Shown in pieces: positions 13,794 to 25,011 of a DNA stretch of 64,000 nucleotides; position 1 is the stretch's first letter, and every line of letters starts with the position of its first letter. The notes below the pieces were generated by a model that was not told the origin of the DNA, made no database searches, and was given only the letters and a program-made list of their open reading frames with translations. This stretch comes from Cryptomeria japonica (taxonomy: Eukaryota; Streptophyta; Pinopsida; Cupressales; Cupressaceae): the NCBI RefSeq assembly GCF_030272615.1, contig NC_081409.1, positions 647,564,468-647,628,467 on the forward strand, written 5' to 3'. Both the position numbers and the translations under genes were made by a program.

Positions 13794-13987
13794 AGTAGTA
13801 TTTGCTTGATGCATGAGATACTTTGATACTTTGATTTTTTATTTACATGTTGTAAATTTGGATAGTATGGGTGGTACTATTTCTGTTATATTTGATTTGA
13901 GACCACAATGTATGGTTAATGTTTATGATATTGAGAAAGTATGTGCTTATTGATAGAATAATAAGACATCGGGATGATGACTCTTTT

Positions 13988-14000
13988 AAGAGGGGAAGGA
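13988..14000 (+). other. Polypurine tract of the chromovirus
   Basis: AAGAGGGGAAGGA lies directly before TGTCACGAACCC, the usual form of a chromovirus 3' LTR junction on the plus strand. Confidence 0.6.
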
Positions 14001-15447
14001 TGTCACGAACCCTATTTATCCATAATTATTTAATTAGGAAAATAATGTTTATTTTTCACAAATGAAATTGTAGATAGGAATTCGTAAATCATCAAAGCAA
14101 TATAAACATTAGCCTAGCTCAATCACAAAACCAGATTGCAATGACAACAATCCTAAAAACATTCAATAGAAAACATGAAGACAAGATATTCAAAATGAAA
14201 TTAAAGCAAACCAAATGCGGATATCCCCTCCATAATTCTCCATTGTCCTTTCTCCTTCAAATTGCTTTGTTTGTGGATCTCACCTACAAGTGCATAAGTA
14301 TGAGATGAAAGCAAGATTGACAAGATAGCATAAGGATACTAGAAACGTGATTGATTGATCGATCGAGCGCATGATTGAAGAAATTCATCCAATTTATAGA
14401 TAAATTGGAGAAAAGACAAGATTAGCATGAAATTGATTCGAATGGAAATTCAAATCAAGAATAGAAAAATTATGACAAGTGTATGACAAATTGCTATGCA
14501 AGGTGTTATGACAATTTATGACAATTTATGACAAATTGCTATCCAAGAATTATGAGAAGAATTTGAAATAGAAATAGATATTTAGGAATTTAGGAGAAAT
14601 TAGAAAATTAGGTGGATTAATTAATAATTTTTCATTAATTAATTAATTCACAAAAAGAGAGAGGAATTAATTAGCCAATTAATTAAATATTTAATTGTGA
14701 CAAGAAGACTTAGGATAAATAAATAAATTATTAATCCTAGAGGTGAAAATGACAAACAAGATTTTATGAATAAATCATAAAACCTTAGAAGATGAATTAG
14801 AAATGCAAGGATGACAATTAGGTCTTGACAAAAGATAATTGATGTCGATTTGATCATGATTCTGATTAACAAAGGACCAATGCTGATAAATGATTTGATT
14901 GATAAATGTGCCAATTGATGAGGAACAATGACTAATTGATCCAAATTGATATGATTGAGAAGGACGACGATCGATGACAAATCGATCGCAAAATGACAAG
15001 ATTGAAAATGACAACAATTGATCGCAAAACGACAAGATTGAAAAAAATGACAACGATCAATGAGAAATCGATCACAAAATGACAAGATTGAAAATGACAA
15101 CGATCGATGACAAATCGATCGCAAGATGACAAGATTGAAAATAGGACAAAACCCTAATTCTATCATCGATTAGGATTGATGATGTCAAAGTATGACAAAT
15201 GAGCATGCACATTGATGCGACAAGATAAGATTGACCAAAATCATGACTGAAGATTGTTATCGACAAGACCAAATTCAAAAGCAAGAAAAATGAAGAATGC
15301 AAAAGAAGGACTCGATGCTTGCAAATGATAAAGACCAAGTGCGCAACATGGAAGAAATGTTAATGCGACGCAAAAACCCAAAAATAAGGCAATGCGTAAA
15401 TGTTAAAGTATGACTCCGCAAGCGTTGACCATTTTTAGATGTCTACA
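14001..15447 (-). mobile_element. LTR-like segment, left (3' LTR of the Tat-type element)
   Basis: On the minus strand it begins TGTAGACATC and ends TTCGTGACA, so it has TG...CA ends. The minus-strand polypurine tract touches its right edge (15448), making it the 3' LTR of the Tat-type element. On the plus strand its left edge equally looks like a chromovirus LTR start after a polypurine tract, so the segment may be composite. Inside (14965-15140) is a tandem repeat of about 48 bp built on CGATCGATGACAAATCGATC. The left copy lacks about 12 bp of it compared with the right copy. Confidence 0.7.
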
Positions 15448-15464
15448 TTTTGCCCCTCTTTGAG
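15448..15464 (-). other. Polypurine tract of the Tat-type element
   Basis: Minus strand CTCAAAGAGGGGCAAAA, immediately before TGTAGACATC. This is the expected primer for plus-strand DNA synthesis and fixes the 3' LTR edge. Confidence 0.75.
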
Positions 15465-15803
15465 ACAATGCGATTCTAAGCGTTGTTTCAAAGAACAATA
15501 ATGAAAATGCTCTCGATAATGACAATGACATATGCATACCCCCTCGAGGAATTGGCTAGAAACATCCAGAAAAGAGGCCAATTGATCGATAAGAATGATA
15601 GAAAATGATAGGATCAAACAGATCAAGAATCGGAGATCGGATGCACAAATGAAAAGCAATGAAAGGTGTAAAAGACCGCAACTAGCATAAGATGGAGAAG
15701 GTGCACATCCATCTGTGCACTGACAAAGATCTATAAATGAGACAAGGAGAAGGAAAATAGCTCATTTGCACTAGCCAAAGTGGATGATTTGTTGCTTTGG
15801 AAA

Positions 15804-18095
15804 ATGACCCTTGCATAGAGATGGCAAACATTCCAATGGCAGATCACCTTGGGGAACGTGTACGCACCTACAGACGATCGGACGATGCGGGAGCAACGGT
15901 ATGTACCTCAAAAACCCACATTGTCATTTTCATGAATTTTACTTGCTTGCGGGACATTGCGGGGCCCACAAGGAATGAAAAAAATGACTTATGCGCCTGT
16001 GTGGGCACATCTTACGCTTGTGTAGGATGTTCAGCTTGATGCTACACAGGCGCAGGACAGGGTACACAGGCGCAGTTGTGCACTGAGAACCCTAATTTGA
16101 CCAAAATAGCATGTGAATGATCACAAAAAGGGCGATGAGGGTAGGATAGGTTAAAATAGATAAAGAACACCCTGATTTATGGATGAAACAAGGAAATGCA
16201 ACTTGTAGGAGCAAACCTTAAAACTGACAAAATGTGCCCCAATTGTGATGCAGAGCCAACAGTATCCATTGATTACACAAGAGAACAGACCCGACTGCTT
16301 CATGTTGTGACATAGACTCAGGAGCATGGACATAGATACATTAGCAGGACTTGGATTATACTATATCACATTCATGCCCGAGATTAGGGAAAGCACAGGA
16401 CTGCTGACCGCATTGGCAGAGCAATGGCATTCAGAGACTTCCTCTTTCCATCTAGCGACTGGAGAGGTGACTGTGACACTAGAGGATGTATGGCGCATCC
16501 TCTGCATTCTGATTCATGGAGAGATGATAGAGTATGACCCAGCGACAGGGAGAGACACTTTGTGCAGATTATTTGAGTGCAACGCAGATGATCTGGATAT
16601 CATAGAGAGGGAGATCGGTTGGGAGACCATGGCTGCAGAGTATGATCGGCGATATGTAGTGATAGTAGTGGTTATAGCATGCCTATTAGTAGGGGACAGA
16701 CAAGGACATGGATTCCCTATTGGATGGGGAAGAGTGCTAGAGCGGATGGCGACAGAGGGGACTATGTACACATGGGGACCATGTGTGCTTGCTATGCTAT
16801 ATTTTCAGCTCCATCAGATAGCATATCAGAGGGTACAGACTTTGAGTTGTGGGGTCACACTGTTACAGGTATGGTCATTTGAGCACATAGCCATATGTCG
16901 ACCGATTGCAAAGAGACAGGTAGTACCACATCGACCATATGTGTACTGCTATGGGGGTACATTGAGACAGGGTCCGTTTGGATACATACTGTATTGGCGA
17001 CATGAGCTAGACAGATTGAGAGAGTTCACATGGAGGCCATATCAGGATTGCCTTGCATGGTCAGATGACAGTTATGAGCTATCGTATTGTAGATAGGAGA
17101 GATACCTAATTGGGTGACTAGTGAATCACTAGAGAGTGATTGAGATGTACCTACCAGAGAGAGTCAGATGACAGTTTGGAGAGAGACAGGATGTACCGAG
17201 AGGGACTGCACACTTTGCTTGATCTCACAGAGAGACGAGTCAGTGGGGGAGGATGATTCAGCCACACACAACATATGTCAACTTCACACAGCTACAACAA
17301 AGATAGTGGGATTGGAGATTAGATGTGGTGGATGTTGGGATGATAGAGGAGTATGAGCAATGGTTTTCACAATGACGGCCAGTGCCATTGACAGATCCTG
17401 ATATTCAAGTACCTAGGAGACAAGAGGACTTCCCACTCGCTGCAGAGGAGGAGGGAGATGATGAGGATGAGGAGGATGATGAGGATGGAGATGATGAGGA
17501 TGATGAGGATGATGAGGATGGAGGTGATGAGAAAGATGAGGATGAAGAGTATGAGCCGGATTCAGCCGATCAGGAGTCATTGTAGGATATACCCATAGAG
17601 CCATAGACAGCTAGCATAGAGGAGATGGAGATATGTAGGGCCACCGTAGCGAGTCTGCATGATCACATTGTGACATTAGAGAGACAAAATGCTATCTTGA
17701 GGATAGAGCAGGATCAATTCAGAGCAGAGATAGCCAGACTTACAGTGGCTCGAGATACAACAATAGCCTAGGCACAACAATAAGAGCAGAGAGTCACCGA
17801 GTATATTGGGTCGCTTAGGGATGCCAGTGCACGTGAGATGGCACAGATGTTGGTAGAGACCGGAGAGGAGATATGCCATTGGAGGACACTATATGAGGGT
17901 GCAGTTCCACCAGAGCAGAAAGCAGCATCATATCGGGCACGATCAAGGATAGAGAGCAGGCCATGCTCTCGGATGTCAGCGAGCAGCATGGGGGTGAGTG
18001 GACCTAGGAGAACACCACAGCCAGGACCTGGGGCAGGAGGGACATCATCCGTGAGACATGGCAGGGATGAGGAGGACAGAGGGAGCACCCAGTGA
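15804..18095 (+). pseudogene. Antisense plant-mobile-domain gene carried by the Tat-type element
   Basis: Exon 1 runs from ATG at 15804 to 15898, with one TAG in frame. A 423-bp intron has GTATGT at 15899 and CTCAG ending at 16321. Exon 2 then stays in one frame to the TGA at 18093-18095. Residues encoded by 16326-17096 look like the plant mobile domain (GLYYITFMPEIRES, then the TLEDVWRILCILIHG core). The domain continues past the TAG at 17094 (YLPERVR, QFGERQDVP). An acidic D/E block (17440-17560), a probable coiled coil (17620-17800) and a Pro/Gly/Arg-rich tail follow. About ten in-frame stops (TAG, TGA, TAA) all fit single C-to-T changes. Plant mobile domains occur in host MAIN-like proteins and in transposable elements. 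Antisense extra genes between integrase and the 3' LTR are known from Tat-lineage elements. Function in the element is unknown. Confidence 0.8.
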
Positions 18096-19284
18096 TAGAG
18101 GCACGTGCTCCTTATGATGGGACATATATAGTTTGACATTATGTATGCAGCCTGCGGGCCATACTTAGGACAGACAGTCCAATTTTGTACTCCGATATTA
18201 TTTTGATATATGATATGATATGCAGCTATATGATGGGATGCAATGTGTTATGGCTTATGTGTACTTTCCATGTATGGATGGCTTATGCACTATTTATGTA
18301 CCATTGTGGAACATGTATGGATATATTTTGATGTGTTTTTTGATGCATTTATAATATGAAATGGATAAAATGATTGATATAATGCAAATGTACTAATCAA
18401 TGAATGCAGGATGTCGCTTATGTTTTTGGAGATCGGAGCACTAGACTAAACTGACTGCCCAAACTAATAGAAGAAATGTTAGTAAGAAGAAATTAGACAG
18501 GGGACAGTTTGAGATGAAGAAAAACTTACTTTCACCAATGCACAGAAGTAGGTGAGAACCATTATTTGATATGGCAAAATGGATGTGGCGCAACATGGCA
18601 ATGAAGGCCAGAGCGATAATGCAATCCCTTTGCATAAGACAGACACATCGCACACAAGGAATGAGTGAAGCATCCTAGGGTGCATACATCAAGGGTCGAG
18701 GTATGTGCGGCGTTCACAGAGCGAACACTCTTATCACAGACACCCAATGATATAGTTGCCCCAGTTTGTGACAAACATTCCACAAACAACAAACACAACA
18801 AAAAAAACAAAAGGGACCATAAACCATCCCGGTCACTCTAAATCACTCAGTGACATCATCGAGGAACATAGGAACATGATCGAAGATAAATCAATAAATG
18901 ATAAGACTCGCTAATTTCAACAAGTCAAACAAACATCTTGATCTTCATTGTCAAAAGTTGAAAGTGTTGATAGGATGATCATGTTGTTTGGTTTTAGGAA
19001 ATGCGGTACCCCGTCTAAGACAGGACACAGTTTGGTTTTGAGTATACCACACCCTGGATAAGACCCATGATAGTAGTGACAAGGACAAATGATAGTGATG
19101 CTGATGTTCAATTGATATGACAATTGTGATCAGTTTGAATGTCTAGTTTGATTGAAAAAGTTCATCTATTAATGCGTGATTTCAGTAAAGCGCAGTGTTA
19201 TGATTGTGTGTCGGTGGATGTATGCTCAGCGATCTGTCTATGCACAAAGGGGATATTTTTGTTTTGTTTTTTCCAAGTTTTTTA
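18096..19284. other. Non-coding spacer between the antisense gene and the tandem repeat
   Basis: No recognisable coding sequence. The short frames are not conserved in composition. It lies inside the Tat-type element, downstream of both convergent transcription units. Confidence 0.5.
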
Positions 19285-19575
19285 CAATTTTTGTTCATTT
19301 TTTCAGGACATTATTTGATTTTTTTTAGGATTTATTTCAGGACATTTTTCAATTTTTATGATTTTTTTCAGGACATTTTTCAATTTATTTATGATTTTTT
19401 TAGGACATTTTTCAATTTTTTATGATTTTTTTAAGGACATTTTTCAATTTGTTTATGATTTTTTCAGGACATTTTTCAATTTTTATGATTTTTTTTAGGA
19501 CATTTTTCAATTTGTTTATGATTTTTTCAGGACATTTTTCAATTTTTATGATTTTTTCAGGACATTATTCAATTT
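19285..19575. repeat. 32-bp T-rich tandem repeat, about 9 copies
   Basis: AGGACATTTTTCAATTT recurs at 19305, 19339, 19370, 19402, 19434, 19466, 19497, 19529 and 19559, alternating with TATGATTTTTT. It sits between the 3' ends of the pol and antisense genes. Confidence 0.92.
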
Positions 19576-20005
19576 GAAAGCTCTAGTAATTGATCATGAC
19601 AAGGGGCACACACCCAATGAAATTTTGAAAGACATATACAGCGACCAGGACCGAAACATATGCACAAGGACTGGAAACCTGAGTATGCAAGACAATGATG
19701 TTGACCAATCACAGGCCTGGTACAAAACATTGGGTTAGAGCAAGCATGATAAACCTGTGAGGAAAAGTATAGCTAGGGGTCATGATAGATGACAGAGCAA
19801 TAATCTTTTACACATGGCACCTGTTTGCCAGGTTTTCACCATGGTACTTGCCCAAAGCGCTTGTTTGTTAGGTTTTCACTAGAGGGCGAATTTTTCTTTA
19901 CTTTTGTTTGTCTTTTCAATTTTTTTCACTTTTTTTGTATTTTTTGAGCTTTTTTATTATTTTTTATTTTTTCAAGATCATATTTGAAGAACTGCTGATA
20001 GAAAA
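19576..20005. other. Spacer after the integrase stop
   Basis: Mixed sequence with T runs at 19900-19980. Nothing recognised. Confidence 0.5.
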
Positions 20006-21379
20006 CTATGCCCAGTACTTGCGAAGGTGCATACTATTGACTGGGTCCGACAAAGGTTCACCTTCTGGGGTGGCAAGCTGATATGCCCCCGAGCCATAGG
20101 CTGCAGTAACTATGAAAGACCCAACCCAATTAGGTTCAAACTTTCCTTTGATGATGTCAATAGATTGTGCATTTTTGGGGTTTGCCTTTAAAACCAGATC
20201 TCCCACTTCGAAGTGTCGCCCTTTGACCTTCTTATTATAAGAGCGACGGAGATGGTTTTGATATGCTTGCAAATGTGTCAGGGTTGTCTGACGTTTCTCA
20301 TCTAACATCTCAAGTTGATGCAACCGGGAGACTCTATGCATTTCATCATCAATCAGATGTTGCAAGGAAACACACAAAGAAGGAATCTCCACTTCCAAGG
20401 GTAAAATGGCTTCAACACCATACACCAAGGAATAAGGTGTTGCGCCAGTAGGTGTGCGGATAGAAGTACGATAAGCCCATAGTGCTGGATTCAACTGTAC
20501 ATGCCAATCTCGACCAGCATCATTGACAACCTTTTTTAGGATCTTGATAATGGTTTTATTTGATGCTTCAGCTTGACCATTACCCTATGGATAGTATGGA
20601 CTTGAGAAACGGTGTTGAATGTGAAACTTTTCATAGAGTTCCTTGACATCTTTGTTCTTGAATGGACGGCCATTATCTGTGACAATTGCAAGGGGAACTC
20701 CATATCTGCAGATGATATAATTCAGTAGGAATTTTGAAATTTGCACACTAGTGATATAGGTCATAGGAATAGCCTCGATCCATTTTGTAAATACTCTGTG
20801 GCTGTAATGATAAACTTGTGTCCATTTGCCGATGTCGAGTGAATCTTGCCAATAAGATCCAATCCCCATTGAGAAAAGGGCCACAGAGATATGACAGAAT
20901 GAAGTTCTTCGGCTGGCGCATGAATGTAATTTCCATGGATTTGGCATTTGTAGCACTTCTTGACAAAATCATGAACATCCTTTTCCAGAGTGGGCCAATA
21001 ATACCCAGCATGAACCAACTTTTTGGCTAAGCTCAGACCATTGAAATGTCCCCCACATATACCATCGTGAACCTCGCGTAAAGTCATTTGTGCTTCATCA
21101 TAATCCAAACACCTGAGGAGGGTATGGTCAAAGGAATGATGGTAAAGGGTGTCGGCAATGATGACATATTTGGCTATCTGTCGGATGAAGGCTTGGCGTT
21201 GGTTAGAGGAAAGATTAGGTGGTAAGGTTTGGGATTTTAAATATTGATAGATGTCATTGTACCACGGGGAATTAGGACCAACAAGAACACACATCACATC
21301 TACTGTTGGAATTTCAAAAGAAGGGACAAGCAACTGTTTGACCAAAAATTCACATCTATCCATATTGTGGGGCATATTT
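20006..21379 (-). pseudogene. Integrase domain of the Tat-type polyprotein
   Basis: It inserts the reverse-transcribed DNA into the host genome. The HHCC zinc finger is present (HDGICGGHFN near 21050, KCYKCQIHG near 20950). The catalytic core follows with D in WGLDLIGKI (near 20860), D in IVTDNGRPF (near 20680) and E in GQAEASNK (near 20570). A C-terminal module contains GDLVLKANP and GAYQLATPEG, ending HLRKYWA at 20006. Breaks are a one-base deletion near 20785, right after ATEY, which moves the frame, and a TAG at 20585 (from CAG) just before the GNGQAE motif. The catalytic triad itself is intact, so the decay is recent to moderate. Confidence 0.9.
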
Positions 21380-21813
21380 AACATGGAAGCAATTGTTGCC
21401 ATAGCATCTGCCGATTTGTTTTGAATTCTTGGAACTTGACTGAAATGGATAGCCGTAAATTTTGTCTTGAAGAAATCTACCATATGCTTGTAGGGAATAA
21501 GCTTTTCATCTTTTGTTTCGTAGTCATCATTCACTTGACGGATGACTAACTGAGAATCTCCATAGACTTGCAAATGTGTGATATTCCAGTGGATCGCTAC
21601 TCGGAGTCCTGTGACCAAAGCTTCATATTCTGCAATGTTATTGGTACAATGGAAAGTTATTATGTAGGATTTGGGAATAGCATCACCTTGAGGGGTGACA
21701 AACAACATACCTACTCCAGACCCAAACTTGGTATGGGATCCATCAAAATATAACTTCCATTCATTAGAAGATATGAGAGCAAAGACTAATTCATCTAGAA
21801 AATCGGTCAACAT
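21380..21813 (-). pseudogene. Archaeal-type RNase H domain of the Tat-type polyprotein
   Basis: A second RNase H, distinct from the one attached to RT. Visible motifs are WKLYFDGSHTKFGSGVG near 21750, AEYEALVTGL near 21620, GDSQLVIRQVND near 21545 and NKSADAMAT near 21410, which supply the D-E-D-D active site. It removes RNA from the RNA/DNA hybrid during reverse transcription. Its location between the RT-linked RNase H and integrase, in the same frame as the rest of pol, identifies the Tat lineage of plant Ty3/gypsy elements. Confidence 0.88.
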
Positions 21814-23079
21814 GGGATGATCATCATAAATAGGAGCCTCAGCAAGTTGATCCGCTTAGATTTGTCCTTTTATTGCCTTTCACTCCATGTACTAAATATC
21901 AAACTCACTGAGGATCATAACCCACTTTGCTAGGCGACCTGTCAAAGTTGCCCTACTAAGCAAGTATTTCAAGGGATCAATTTTTACAACTAACAGTGTC
22001 AGATGATTTAACATATAGTGTCGCAGCTTCTATGTTGCAAAGACCATTGCTAAACATGCTCGTTCAATAGTTGAATAATTCAGCTCATAGCCCACTAGTG
22101 TTCGACTGATATAATAAATAGCCCGATCTTTGCCTTTCTCATCTTGTTGGGCCAAGAGGACTCCTAATGCCATTTTAGTTGCAAAAATATACAATATGAA
22201 TGGCTTTCCGTCTATAGGAGGCATTAGAATAGGTGGCGACAACAAATAATCCTTAAGAGTTTGAAATGTTGATTGACATTGCTCAGTCCATTGAAAAGTG
22301 ACTCCTTTATGCAATAAATGTTGGAAGGGATGACATTTGTCTGCCAATTGAGCTTTAAACTGGCGGATTGACTGTAGCTTTCCTTGCAGACTTCTTAGTT
22401 GACTAAGATTGGAAGGAGGAGGCATATCTATTATTGCTTTAACCTTGGCAGGGTTGACTTCGATACCTCTGTGAGAAACAATGTACCCTAATAATTTGTT
22501 GGTTGTGACACCAAAGACACACTTCTTGGGGTTGAGTCTGAGCTTGTAGGTTTCCATTCGGTCAAAGATTGGGCCAAGGATGGCTAAATGACTATCTCTT
22601 GTGACAGATTTGCATAATAGGTCATCAACATAGTCTTCCATCAAAGTATGCATAAAATCATGGAAAATTGTCGTCATAGCTCTTTGATATGTTGCTCCAG
22701 CATTTTTAAGACCAAAGGGCATCACATTCCAGCAGTAAGTACCCCAAGCACATGTGAATGCAGTCTTATGTTGATCTTCAGGAGCAATGTGAATTTGATT
22801 ATATCCAGAAAAACCATCCATCAATGATAGCATCTCATATCCGACAGTCATGTCAACTATGATGTCAATATTTGGCAGTGGAAAGTCATCTTTAGGGCAT
22901 GCTTTATTGAGATCCCTAAAGTCTGTACAGATTTTGATGCCCCCAGTTACCTTGCTGACTGGTACCAAATTTGAAATCTAGTCTGCATAATCAATGGGTC
23001 AGATAAAGCCCATGTCTAGTAATTTTTTTAGTTCTACCTTGACCAAGAGAGCCACCTGGGGATGCATCTTTCTGAGTTT
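21814..23079 (-). pseudogene. Reverse transcriptase and linked RNase H of the Tat-type polyprotein
   Basis: RT motifs in order are DFRDLNKACPKDDFPLP near 22910, LMDGFSGYNQI near 22805, PFGLKNAGATYQRAM near 22700, and the active-site YVDD near 22630 within MEDYVDDLLC. The linked RNase H starts near 22210 (PFILYIFATKMALGVLL) and lacks the usual first Asp, which reads F-A instead. Its later part (IYYISRTLVGYELNYSTIE) is clear. The frame runs from the Gag-protease part without a slip. Stops at 23080 (CAG to TAG), in the stretch 22975-23015 (TGA and TAG), at 22030, and at about 21890 and 21857 all fit C-to-T or G-to-A transitions. The product would copy element RNA to DNA in cytoplasmic particles. 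Confidence 0.92.
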
Positions 23080-25011
23080 CTATTTGACAAGCTTAGCATC
23101 TGATTTTAATGGCAAGTGATGAAGGACTAATTCTGGATCACGGCCAGGCATACCTACATAGGACCACGCAAAACTAATCTTCTTCTCAAGAAAGAAATTG
23201 ACAAAATCTATCTTTTCCTGTTTTGATAGAGAAGCAGCAAAATGAATGACCTTAGGGTTGTCAGGTGTACCCAAATTTATCTCTTCGGTCATTTCCACAA
23301 GCAATGTTGATTTATCCTGACTTGATAGGGGTATGTCCAATATTCCACCTTTGGGCGCCTCAGAGAGGTTTTCACCCGCAGGTACGTCTTTTATTTTTAC
23401 TTTTTCATGATCAGAGAGTGCCTTACGGTTTTCACTCAAAGACCTATCTTTTTGATTTTGTACATTTTCTTTTCTTTTTTCATTTTTATGACTGGAAGAT
23501 GGAGTTGACTCCCCAAAATATGCTGTAGAATCTAAATCAATAGCAAACCCTGCCTTATGATCACCTTGTGGTATGCCTTCTCGTAGTCCAAGGAATTCTG
23601 CAATTGCTTCGTCATTTTGAAAACAATCCAATGTGAGTGGTTCTTGTTGGTCATGTTGGATAAGCTATGGATAGACAAGGGGCATGTCATCATCAGTTTT
23701 AAGGAGAGAGAGGGTTGAGATGGTAAAGAGGTAAACGTCTGTGGTATCACTATCTGAACTGCTTCTATTTGATTCGGAGCTTGGGTCCCAGAATGACTCT
23801 ATCCAAGCGTTAGGACATGTTTTAGGAGGGGGAGTTATTTCATGTTTGTCTTCCATGGGCAAATCATCAGGGTCAAGGAAAACATTGTCAAGGGCATAGG
23901 AACTAGAAGAAAAGGAACTCCACTCCCATTCATTGGAATTAGTTTCAGGTTGGGTATCCTCAGGTGTTGTTTCATCATCAGAGTCACGCCCCTTTCCACA
24001 CGTGGTCACTTTGGTAGACGAGGGTCCAATTCGCAATGGTACAAAACCTAACCCTAAAGTTGGAGGTCGTATCTTGGGTATAATAGGTTCTAGCCTTCCT
24101 TTTTTGTCAGGGCCCAAGCCACTGTAGCCATCGTATCCCTTTTTCTGCAGCATAGTAAACCCTTTGTTGTACCGCTCCACTAGCAACCTGATAGGTGGTG
24201 TCTCAGTTGGATCCTTATAAAGCCAATCTATGACATCATCATCATCCAAAGTTTCTTTCTCAAGTTCACCCCATCTGGTAAATGTAGTGGGGGGCTGATA
24301 TTGAATGACTATCTTAGGTTCCTTTTGCAACAAATGTGGTTTTCCATGTGATTTTTGAGATATTGGTAAATTCCCAATGAGGAATGTTTGAGCCATTGAA
24401 TACTCTCCACATCCTTGGTCCTTTATATTCAATTTTTCTTTGATAGCATCTAATAATTCATTAGGATCCACATAATTATGTGGGTGGGCCTCCCTATTGA
24501 CTGGGACTTGTTGCTTCGGGGAATCCTTTAGATTAGCACAAAATTGAAATGGATTACGATCCCCTAGAATTGTTATCTCAGTCCCATTGTAAGGATATTT
24601 TAAACACTGATGATAAGTAGATGGAATTGCTTTCATTGCATGAATCCACGATCGGCCAAGAATCATATTGTAAGGAAGATCAAGGTCTAGGACCTGCAGG
24701 AAAGTGTTTTCTATCACTGGACCAACTCTGATAGGCAATGTAATTATCCCTTTAGATGGGTGCTCGACATCATCACATGCTTTGATTGTTATTCTTCTAG
24801 AAGAATCAATGTCATTTTCTGTATAACCAAGACCAATGACCACTCTCAAGGTACAAATATTAAGACCCGCTCCGCCATCTATCAAGACTTGTCGGATTTT
24901 GTAATTATGAACAAAGACTTTGAGATGTAATGGATCATTATGTGGGAGCTTATCAGGAGAAATATCGTTATCAGAAAAGGCAATGTGTTGGGAAACAGCT
25001 AGATGTCCAAT
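23080..25011 (-). pseudogene. Aspartic protease region and linker of the Tat-type polyprotein
   Basis: The retropepsin motif LIDGGAGLNIC is read near 24880, with DGGAG in place of the commoner DSGA, and ILGRSWIHAMKAIPST near 24650 as the second conserved block. The protease matures the Gag-Pol polyprotein. After it comes a G-patch-like stretch (GYDGYSGLGPDKKGRLEPI around 24060-24130) that may bind nucleic acid. A long acidic and serine-rich linker leads to RT. Stops occur at 25012 (TGA, CGA type) and near 23665 (TAG, CAG type). Same frame as Gag and RT. Confidence 0.85.

Larger units (their letters stand above)
13552..15447. repeat. Left copy of a ~1.9-kb direct repeat
   Basis: Aligns with 30127-32035 throughout, roughly 97% by eye over the part compared (14001-14250). 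It consists of a chromovirus integrase/chromodomain tail with polypurine tract (13552-14000) joined to an LTR-like segment (14001-15447). To the left of 13552 the chromovirus coding sequence simply continues. In the right copy it does not. Confidence 0.85.

Noticed and set aside
14648-15338. Several minus-strand open frames rich in SILSFCDRF and CHFQSC
   Set aside because: They are translations of the 48-bp tandem repeat inside the LTR and recur in both LTR copies.
17413-17604. Histidine/proline-rich minus-strand frame
   Set aside because: Shadow of the acidic block of the plant-mobile-domain gene.
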